DNA of 13,286 nucleotides from HRBIN12 sp035762085 (GTDB lineage: Bacteria > Actinomycetota > UBA4738 > HRBIN12). Where the stretch lies: the NCBI GenBank assembly GCA_035762085.1, contig DASTPT010000119.1, positions 1-13,286 on the forward strand, in the 5' to 3' direction. The position numbers and the translations under genes are program-made. A model generated the notes under the pieces. That model saw nothing but the letters and a program-made list of their open reading frames with translations. It was not told the DNA's origin and searched no databases. This document shows positions 7,028 to 12,294 of this stretch, piece after piece (within the stretch, counting starts at the first letter, position 1; each line of letters opens with the position of its first letter).

Positions 7028-7831
7028 GAGGAACCCCAAGAGCGCGGGCGTGAGCTTCTCCGGCGCCATGACCACCGAGGCGTGGCTGACGCCCACCAGG
7101 GTTCGGTGCTCGGCGCTCGGCAGCGCGTCCGCGAGCGCGGAGGCCGCGGCCCGCAAGTGCTCCGGGCTCTTCGCACCGTCCAGGACCAGGGTCGGGACCG
7201 CGACCGAGGCCCACCGCTCGGCCGGCAGCGGTCCGCCTCGCCGGTAGCCGTCCATGATCGCGAGGTCGTAGGGGATCGTGTGCGCCATCGCCTCGAGGTT
7301 GGCCCACGTCCGACGCATGAGCCGCATCATCCACACGCCTGCCGTCGGCACGCCGACCGCGCGGCGCATGAAGAGCGCGACGGCCTTGCTCCGGCGGCCC
7401 GCCCCGAGCGCCTCGCCGACGCGGTCCGCCAAGTCCTCCTCTGGCGCGGCGTGCCGCTCCGAGACCACCAAGGGAGGCTCGAACAGCACGAGCCGCTCGA
7501 CGCCCACATCGCGCGTCGCCGCCTCGAGCGCGAGGACGGCTCCCGAGGAGCTGCCGAACAGGGATGGCGAGCCGCCGACCTCCTTCACGAGCGCCTCGAT
7601 GTCCTCGCACTCGCGCTCGACTGCGTAGGGCGGCGTGTCGCCGCTGGCGCCGCGACCGCGCCGGTCGTAGTTGACCACCGTGAAATGCGGGGCGAGCAGC
7701 GTCGCCAGCTTGCTCGTGTCCGACCGATCGGACAGCGCGCCCGCCACCAGGACGACGGGCGGTCCGTCGCCGGTCCGTTCGAACGCGATCGTGGTGCCGT
7801 CCCTCGACGTGACGCTCCGAGCGTTGCTCAT
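7019..7831 (-). CDS. Alpha/beta-fold hydrolase, 270 aa
   Basis: This is a soluble serine hydrolase of the alpha/beta superfamily with substrate unknown. The probable catalytic triad is Ser95 in GSSSG (93-97), Asp218 in TLVLDGAKSP (214-223) and His250 in GVSHAS (247-252). PVVLVAGALSD near residue 25 supplies the oxyanion-hole region, and VVNYDRRGRGAS (52-63) is the usual conserved strand and turn. A helical cap occupies about 125-200. The ATG at 7831 follows AAGGGGGA at good spacing. It is last in the sigma-cupin-hydrolase unit, 30 bp after the cupin gene. Homologues are commonly called carboxylesterase or haloperoxidase-like, but the sequence supports only 'hydrolase'. Confidence 0.9.
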   Translation of the reverse strand: MSNARSVTSRDGTTIAFERTGDGPPVVLVAGALSDRSDTSKLATLLAPHFTVVNYDRRGRGASGDTPPYAVERECEDIEALVKEVGGSPSLFGSSSGAVLALEAATRDVGVERLVLFEPPLVVSERHAAPEEDLADRVGEALGAGRRSKAVALFMRRAVGVPTAGVWMMRLMRRTWANLEAMAHTIPYDLAIMDGYRRGGPLPAERWASVAVPTLVLDGAKSPEHLRAAASALADALPSAEHRTLVGVSHASVVMAPEKLTPALLGFLGA

Positions 7832-7861
7832 CGTGTCCCCCTTCCCCTCGGATCGACATGC

Positions 7862-8185
7862 TCATCGGTACGACGGCTCGCCCGGCGGGAAGGGATCGGT
7901 CCCGGCACGGGAGATCGAGACGAGCACCGTCGGCACCCGACCCGGGTTGCGCAACGATCGCGCACCGATCCCGTCGAGCCACAGGACGTCGCCCCGCCCG
8001 AAACCGTGCACGTGCCCGTCCCGGGTCTCGAGCAGCAGGGTTCCCCGGACCACGAGCACGAGCGCGTCTCGCCACTCGGCGGGGCGATGCGGCCTCGAGC
8101 CGCCGGGCCCGATCGTGACCACCCGCCGCCGGAAGGACGGCGGGATCCGTGCACCGTCGAGGCGAGCGTCCCAGTCGCTCGTCAC
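7862..8185 (-). CDS. Cupin-like protein with degenerate metal site, 107 aa
   Basis: This is a small single-domain beta-barrel protein. The first cupin motif is recognisable (GPGGSRPHRPAEWRDALV, 27-43, with His33 and Glu37, then a strand and G48). The second (GRGDVLWLDGIGARSLRN, 63-80) keeps GD, W69 and Asn80, but the usual metal-binding His is replaced by Ala/Arg around 75-76. It may therefore bind a ligand rather than do metal-dependent catalysis. Relatives are often described as hypothetical or cupin-domain proteins. The start is GTG at 8185, 9 bp after the sigma gene stop, with only a weak GAGACG as ribosome site, suggesting coupling to sigma translation. Its place between a sigma gene and a hydrolase suggests a sensor or accessory role, which is inference. 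Confidence 0.75.
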   Translation of the reverse strand: MTSDWDARLDGARIPPSFRRRVVTIGPGGSRPHRPAEWRDALVLVVRGTLLLETRDGHVHGFGRGDVLWLDGIGARSLRNPGRVPTVLVSISRAGTDPFPPGEPSYR

Positions 8186-8194
8186 GGCGTCGTC

Positions 8195-9265
8195 TCACGG
8201 CTGGGTCAGCGGCAACCCGAAGGCGGGGAACATCCGCGGCCCGAACGCGGTGATCTCGACGACCCTCCCGTCGCGGACGCGCAGCACGTCGAGGACCTGG
8301 GCTCGATACCGACCCGCGAGCGTCTGGGTCTCGGGCGCGCTCGGCCGCTCGCAGTAGTGGGCGACGGCCGGCTGCCGGTTCGCGCTGGTCGCGATGCTCC
8401 GCCAGCGTCCGTGGTACCAGGCCGAGGCCGGATCGAAGACCTCTCGGTGCAGCTCCACGATCGCCGCCGTCCCGCCGAACCACTCCGGGTGCGGCGGCAT
8501 CGTCAGGCGCACCTCCTCGGCGAGCAGGGCCGCGATGGCGTTCGCGTCGCCGTAGGCGTGGGCGTCGATGTACCGCTGCAGCAGCGCGCGCTCGTCCTGC
8601 GTGGGCTCGGCCGACGGCGCCCAGTCGTCGCGGCGCTCGGGCAGATGCTCCCGCACGGTCGACCGTGCTCGGGCCAGCGCGCTCTTCACCGAGGCGACGG
8701 TCCCCTCGAGGAGCATCGCGGTCTCCGCAGCCGGCCAGCCGAGGACGTCTCGTAGGATCAGCACGGCTCGCTGCCGAGGTGGCAGGTGCTGGATCGCGAC
8801 GAGGAACGCGAGCTCGATCGTCTCCCTCGCCACGACGACCGCGTCGGGCTCGGTGGCATCGGTAGCCGGCACGCCGAGCAGCCGATCGGGGAACGGCTCG
8901 AGCCACGGGACCGCGGCCGGCGCCTCCGCCGCCACGCTCGCGGCCGAGGGTGACGGGCCGTACGGTCGCGGACGCCGAGGGTTGCGGTCCAGGTGATCCA
9001 GGCACGCGTTCGTCGCGATGCGGTAGAGCCAGGCCCGGAAGGTCGATCGCCCCTCGAAGGTCTCGCGCCGGCGCCAGGCCCGCAGGAACGTCTCTTGGAC
9101 CAGGTCCTCGGACTCGTGGAACGAGCCGAGCATCCGGTAACAGTGGACACGGAGCTCGCGCTCGTACCGGCGGACGACCTCAGCGAACGCCGCCTCGTCG
9201 CCTGCGCGGACTGCGGCGACGACCTCGTCGTCCGTCACGAGCCCGATGTCGATCCGGTCAACCAC
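8195..9265 (-). CDS. ECF RNA polymerase sigma factor with C-terminal SnoaL-like domain
   Basis: This is an extracytoplasmic-function sigma factor of the TIGR02960 type, the same general class as mycobacterial SigG/SigJ-like sigma factors with a fused SnoaL domain. With a GTG start at 9265 it is 356 aa. Region 2 spans about 15-95 and includes the core-binding stretch MLGSFHESEDLVQETFLRAW (45-64). Region 4 spans about 145-205, with LPPRQRAVLILRDVLGWPAAE (cut by position: 161-181) and the helix-turn-helix to ALARARS. The SnoaL/NTF2-like domain (about 225-340) includes LLQRYIDAHAYGD and GRVVEITAFGP. Such domains replace an anti-sigma factor as the regulatory element in this class. AGGGA lies 8 nt before the GTG; a GTG at 9238 (VTDDEVV) is an alternative. 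It heads the sigma-cupin-hydrolase unit. Confidence 0.9.
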   Translation of the reverse strand: MVDRIDIGLVTDDEVVAAVRAGDEAAFAEVVRRYERELRVHCYRMLGSFHESEDLVQETFLRAWRRRETFEGRSTFRAWLYRIATNACLDHLDRNPRRPRPYGPSPSAASVAAEAPAAVPWLEPFPDRLLGVPATDATEPDAVVVARETIELAFLVAIQHLPPRQRAVLILRDVLGWPAAETAMLLEGTVASVKSALARARSTVREHLPERRDDWAPSAEPTQDERALLQRYIDAHAYGDANAIAALLAEEVRLTMPPHPEWFGGTAAIVELHREVFDPASAWYHGRWRSIATSANRQPAVAHYCERPSAPETQTLAGRYRAQVLDVLRVRDGRVVEITAFGPRMFPAFGLPLTQP

Positions 9266-9334
9266 GCGATCCGTCCCTTCCGCCGCCACGGCCGATCCGC
9301 GGTCATCAGGACACAGGACGGCCGCCGACCGCAA

Positions 9335-9363
9335 GAGGGATCGGTCGCCGTCACCGATCCCTC
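9335..9363. promoter_or_regulatory. Perfect 11-bp inverted repeat in divergent sigma/DUF998 region
   Basis: GAGGGATCGGT (9335-9345) is the exact reverse complement of ACCGATCCCTC (9353-9363), with a 7-nt spacer. It lies about 70 bp upstream of the sigma GTG and 57 bp upstream of the DUF998 ATG, so it could be an operator for both directions or a leader hairpin in one of the transcripts. It is the longest perfect inverted repeat I found in the window. Confidence 0.5.
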
Positions 9364-9410
9364 GGCTCCGGATCCGCCGTCTCAACCGGGCGTCACATCA
9401 CTCGAGAGGG

Positions 9411-9417
9411 AAGGAGG
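9411..9417 (+). promoter_or_regulatory. Strong Shine-Dalgarno that makes the DUF998 start ambiguous
   Basis: AAGGAGG ends 2 nt before the ATG at 9420 but 8 nt before an in-frame GTG at 9426. The spacing favours the GTG, so the protein may begin MESTIS rather than MVVEST. Confidence 0.6.
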
Positions 9418-9419
9418 CG

Positions 9420-10109
9420 ATGGTCGTGGAGAGCACGATCTCGAGGGCCGGGGAGGGAACCGGCTCGCTCTCGCGGACCTCGGCTCGGCTGGCGGTGGCC
9501 GGCGCCGCGGTGTTCCTGCTGCTGCTCGGGGTTCTGCACGTCGTGAAGTCCGAGCTCGACCCCTCTTGGCACTTCATCAGCGAGTACGCGATCGGCCGAC
9601 ACGGGTGGCTCATGGTGATCGCGTTCGCGTCGCTCGGGCTCGGCTGTGCGGCGCTGTTCGCGGCGATCCGGTCCCAGGCGACCACGAAGGGCGGCAGGGT
9701 CGGGCTCGCGTTCCTCCTCGTGGCCGCCGTCGGGCTCGTCATCGCGGCCGCGTTCACGTCCGATCCCGTCATTGCGGTTGAGGACGAGGTGACCACGCAC
9801 GGCACGGTGCACGGTGTCGGAACGGTGCTCGGCACCCTGGGGATCCCGATCGCGGCCGTGTTGATCGCCCGCGGGCTGCGCCGCAACCCGCGCTGGACGG
9901 ACGCCCGGCGCCCGCTCGTGGCGGCCACCGCCCTTGCGCTGGTCGGGTTCCTCGTCTTCGAGCTGTCCTTCGCGACGATGGTCCCGGGCGAGGAGCTCGG
10001 CCCCGACGTCGCGATCGGCTGGCCGAACCGGATCCTGATCGTGTCCTACGCGATCTGGCTGCTCGTCATGGGTGCGCTCGCGGCGCGACGTGCGGGAGGG
10101 ACTCCCTGA
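9420..10109 (+). CDS. DUF998-family integral membrane protein, 229 aa
   Basis: This is a six-TM-type membrane protein of the DUF998 family, of unknown function. Likely membrane segments are near residues 22-42, 62-83, 93-112, 132-151, 165-186 and 203-222. Family-like signatures are the HFISEYAIGRHGWLM loop (51-65) and THGTVHGVGT (126-135), which place conserved histidines, Ser/Glu and Gly at the membrane face. There is no cleavable signal peptide; the first 20 residues are polar. A strong AAGGAGG precedes it, and an in-frame GTG at 9426 may be the true start. It diverges from the sigma factor gene across an 11-bp inverted repeat and is followed 73 bp later by the FGGY kinase, which may share its transcript. 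Confidence 0.87.
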   Translation: MVVESTISRAGEGTGSLSRTSARLAVAGAAVFLLLLGVLHVVKSELDPSWHFISEYAIGRHGWLMVIAFASLGLGCAALFAAIRSQATTKGGRVGLAFLLVAAVGLVIAAAFTSDPVIAVEDEVTTHGTVHGVGTVLGTLGIPIAAVLIARGLRRNPRWTDARRPLVAATALALVGFLVFELSFATMVPGEELGPDVAIGWPNRILIVSYAIWLLVMGALAARRAGGTP

Positions 10110-10182
10110 TGCGTGCACTCCGGCGACCAGGAACCCGCGTGGGACAGTATCGAGGGAAGGCCTGAACGACCGCGGAGACGAG

Positions 10183-11526
10183 ATGACCGACCTGCTGGTG
10201 GGCATCGACGTGGGCACCACCTCGTGCAAGGCCGCCGTCGTGACACGGGACGGCCGCGAGGTGGCGCACGGCCGGCGACCGTCACCGTGGATCCCCGTCC
10301 CCACCGGCGCCGAGGTCGACCCGAGGGCCCTGTCCGAGGCCGCCGCCGCCGCGGTCCTCGACGCCCTGAGCTCGGCGCCCGAAGGCCAGGTCCGCGGGAT
10401 CGGCGTCTGCAGCATGGGCGAGACCGGCGTGATGCTGGACGAACGGGGCGAGCCTCTTGCGCCGGGCATCGCCTGGCACGACGCCCGCGGCGGTCCTGAG
10501 GCCGATCGCCTGGCGCGGGAACTGGGGGAGCGGACGTTCACGCGTCACACAGGTCTGCCGGCCGGCCCAACCTGGACCGTGGCGAAGCTCGCCGCCCTCG
10601 CCTCGGTTCGGCCCGAAGTCATCGCTGGCCGGCGGTGGCTCAGCATCGCGGAGTGGATGGTGCGATGGCTCGGCGGCGACGAGATCGCCGAGCTCTCGCT
10701 CGCGTCGCGCACCGGGTTCCTGGACGTCGCCGAGGCCACATGGTGGCCGGACCCGCTGGAGTGGGTCGGGCTGTCCCCCGACGTCATGCCACCCCTCGTG
10801 CAAGCCGGGACCGCGGCGGGACGCGTGTCGCGCGTGCGGGAGCTCGAGGGCGCGATCCTCACGATAGGCGGTCACGATCACCCGTGCGCCTCGGTGGGAG
10901 CCGGCGGATCAGGTCCGGGCGACGCCCTGGACTCGTGCGGAACCGCCGAGGCCGTCCTGCGATCCATCGACCCGTCGTTTCCGGCCGACGAGTTCGAGAA
11001 CACTGCGTCGATCGGGATCGACGTCGGCCGTCACGTGGTGCCCAACCGCCTCCTCCTCCTCGGCTCGTTCCGGGCCGGGATCGCGCTCAAGCGGTTCCTC
11101 CGGCTGCTCGGCGTCGAGGACATCGGGCCGGAGCGGGACGAGCTCGACCGGCGGGCGCTCGCGACGTCGAGCGGCGCGCTCGAGGTGCTCGCCATCGCCG
11201 AGGACGTGCACCGCATCGAGGGGATCGGGGGCCGGGCCACGCCGGAGGCGCTCTGGCGCGCCGCGCTCGAGGCCGCGGGGCGCGAGACGGCGAGGATCCT
11301 GGACGAGCTCGCCTCTGTGGCCGGCCCCCACGGACGCCTGGTCGTGGCGGGCGGTTGGACGCGGAGCCAGGCCTACCGCTCGATCAAGCGCGAGATGATC
11401 GGTCCCTTCGAGGTCCCGGACGTCTCCGAGGCGGGAGCGCGCGGCGCTGCGCTGTTCGGCGGCCTCGCCGCCGGTCTGTTCGACCGCGTCGAGGACTTCC
11501 CACGGCCGGCGACGACCCAGGTCTGA
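10183..11526 (+). CDS. FGGY-family carbohydrate kinase, 447 aa
   Basis: This is an ATP-dependent sugar or polyol kinase of the FGGY family (xylulokinase/gluconokinase/glycerol kinase fold), cytoplasmic. The N-terminal domain begins with the phosphate-binding hairpin GIDVGTTSCKAAVV (7-20). IGVCSMGETGVMLDERG (73-89) and IAWHDARGG (96-104) match the sugar-binding side. GGHDHP at 229-234 holds the likely catalytic base Asp232. The C-terminal domain has SCGTAEA (251-257), the ATP-site loop VAGGWTRSQ (388-396) and GARGAALFGG (418-427). The length is at the short end for FGGY kinases (about 450-520). The ATG at 10183 has GGAG 5 nt upstream. The substrate cannot be assigned: no isomerase, transporter or dehydrogenase lies beside it to suggest a sugar. 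Confidence 0.9.
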   Translation: MTDLLVGIDVGTTSCKAAVVTRDGREVAHGRRPSPWIPVPTGAEVDPRALSEAAAAAVLDALSSAPEGQVRGIGVCSMGETGVMLDERGEPLAPGIAWHDARGGPEADRLARELGERTFTRHTGLPAGPTWTVAKLAALASVRPEVIAGRRWLSIAEWMVRWLGGDEIAELSLASRTGFLDVAEATWWPDPLEWVGLSPDVMPPLVQAGTAAGRVSRVRELEGAILTIGGHDHPCASVGAGGSGPGDALDSCGTAEAVLRSIDPSFPADEFENTASIGIDVGRHVVPNRLLLLGSFRAGIALKRFLRLLGVEDIGPERDELDRRALATSSGALEVLAIAEDVHRIEGIGGRATPEALWRAALEAAGRETARILDELASVAGPHGRLVVAGGWTRSQAYRSIKREMIGPFEVPDVSEAGARGAALFGGLAAGLFDRVEDFPRPATTQV

Positions 11527-11543
11527 GCCGTCGGCCCGCGTTC

Positions 11544-11561
11544 GAGGCGTCCGGGCGCCTC
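11544..11561. terminator. Hairpin between convergent FGGY kinase and DUF7144 genes
   Basis: GAGGCG (11544-11549) pairs with CGCCTC (11556-11561) around a 6-nt loop in the 38-bp gap between the two stop codons (11526 and 11565). This is consistent with a bidirectional GC-rich terminator. There is no T-tract. Confidence 0.4.
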
Positions 11562-11564
11562 AGC

Positions 11565-11996
11565 TCATCCGAATCGCTGCCCCGGTCCGGTCGGCGCCTG
11601 CTCCGGCAGCCGCACCTCGGCGGCTGCCGATCCCGGTCGTTCCGCCGTGAGCGCGTAGATGATGAGTGCGTCCAACGCGATGACCAGGATCGACGCGACC
11701 GGGTGCGCCCCGAGCGAGAAGAACCAGACCAGCATCGAGACGGACGCTCCCATCAACCCGAGCGCCTGGCCTGCCGTCATCCGGGCCAGCACCAGGATCG
11801 CGGTCAAGACCTGCAGCGCCCCCACCACGATCCAGACGACCCCCCAGAACCCGAGGTTGCTGTACAGGAGCGACGCCTCGTCGAAGTACTCCTTCTTCGA
11901 GAACGTCGCGATGCCGAGGATCAGGTTCCAGCCGCCGGCGATCCCGATGGCGATCCCGGCGAACAGCGTCCATCCACGACTCCGTTCAGCATCCAC
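11565..11996 (-). CDS. DUF7144-family four-TM membrane protein, 143 aa
   Basis: This is a small integral membrane protein resembling the actinobacterial DUF7144 family, whose function is unknown. Four hydrophobic segments lie at about 9-31, 50-70, 77-96 and 100-118. Typical features are GWTLFAGIAIGIAGGWNLI near the N-terminus, WGVVWIVVGALQVLTA in TM2 and LVIALDALIIYALTAE ending TM4. The C-terminal tail (119-143) is polar, with Pro and Gly. The start is GTG at 11996, because GAGGGGG lies 5 nt upstream and the coding-like sequence begins there; the frame stays open to 12545 but the upstream residues are Arg-rich nonsense. It stands alone, convergent with the FGGY kinase and divergent from the GH65 gene. 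Confidence 0.83.
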   Translation of the reverse strand: MDAERSRGWTLFAGIAIGIAGGWNLILGIATFSKKEYFDEASLLYSNLGFWGVVWIVVGALQVLTAILVLARMTAGQALGLMGASVSMLVWFFSLGAHPVASILVIALDALIIYALTAERPGSAAAEVRLPEQAPTGPGQRFG

Positions 11997-12047
11997 CGCA
12001 GCCCCCTCGTTCCGATCCCTGCGGACATCGTGGCACCTTTGCCGAAG

Positions 12048-12073
12048 GACCACATCGTCGTGCCGATGTGGTC
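12048..12073. promoter_or_regulatory. Perfect 10-bp inverted repeat in divergent DUF7144/GH65 region
   Basis: GACCACATCG (12048-12057) is the exact reverse complement of CGATGTGGTC (12064-12073), with a 6-nt spacer. It lies 52 bp upstream of the DUF7144 GTG and about 220 bp upstream of the GH65 start, within a 298-bp non-coding gap. The dyad geometry suits a dimeric repressor operator, most likely acting on the nearer DUF7144 gene. Apart from this and a possible 20-codon ORF at 12224-12286, I see nothing else in the gap. Confidence 0.45.
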
Positions 12074-12223
12074 TGCCCTCGGTGCCAGCCGGGGCATCCC
12101 GTCGTCGTTTGAGAACCGGGATCTCGGGGGACGATGCCTTGGTCCTGTCACCCGGTGCGGAGGAGCGCATTGTCTGGACGACCCTGGCGGTACCGATCGA
12201 CCATCGCAGGCGCGAAGGACGAA

Positions 12224-12286
12224 GTGCCCGCCCTCGTGCTGGCGGACGCACCTTCCGACGACGGATCGACCGTCGCGTGCCCGTGA
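12224..12286 (+). other. Possible 20-codon upstream ORF in GH65 leader
   Basis: A GTG at 12224 is preceded by GAAGGA at a workable distance and opens a frame encoding MPALVLADAPSDDGSTVACP, ending TGA at 12284-12286, 8 nt before the GH65 ATG. The GH65 gene itself has no clear Shine-Dalgarno, so translational coupling through this short ORF is possible. There is no conservation evidence, and it may be chance. Confidence 0.2.
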
Positions 12287-12294
12287 CGCGCACC

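Noticed and set aside
6560..8755. A 731-codon open frame on the plus strand
   Set aside because: It is antisense to the hydrolase, cupin and sigma genes and out of frame with the MmcQ-family gene; composition is Arg/Pro/His-rich with no motif.
5859..9005. A 1048-codon open frame on the minus strand
   Set aside because: It runs out of frame through the ABC ATPase, MmcQ, hydrolase, cupin and sigma genes. The translation is Arg/Gly/Pro/Ala-rich low-complexity sequence without any fold signature, as expected from GC-rich DNA with few chance stop codons.
9303..9320. Short tandem repeat CAGGACA-CAGGACG upstream of the sigma gene
   Set aside because: Two imperfect 7-bp units are too short to distinguish from chance.
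10130..10150. GGAACC followed by AGTAT, considered as an ECF-type promoter before the FGGY kinase
   Set aside because: The GGAACC is a fair -35 element for an ECF sigma factor, but no matching -10 lies at 16-18 bp, and the same motif is not seen upstream of the sigma gene itself.
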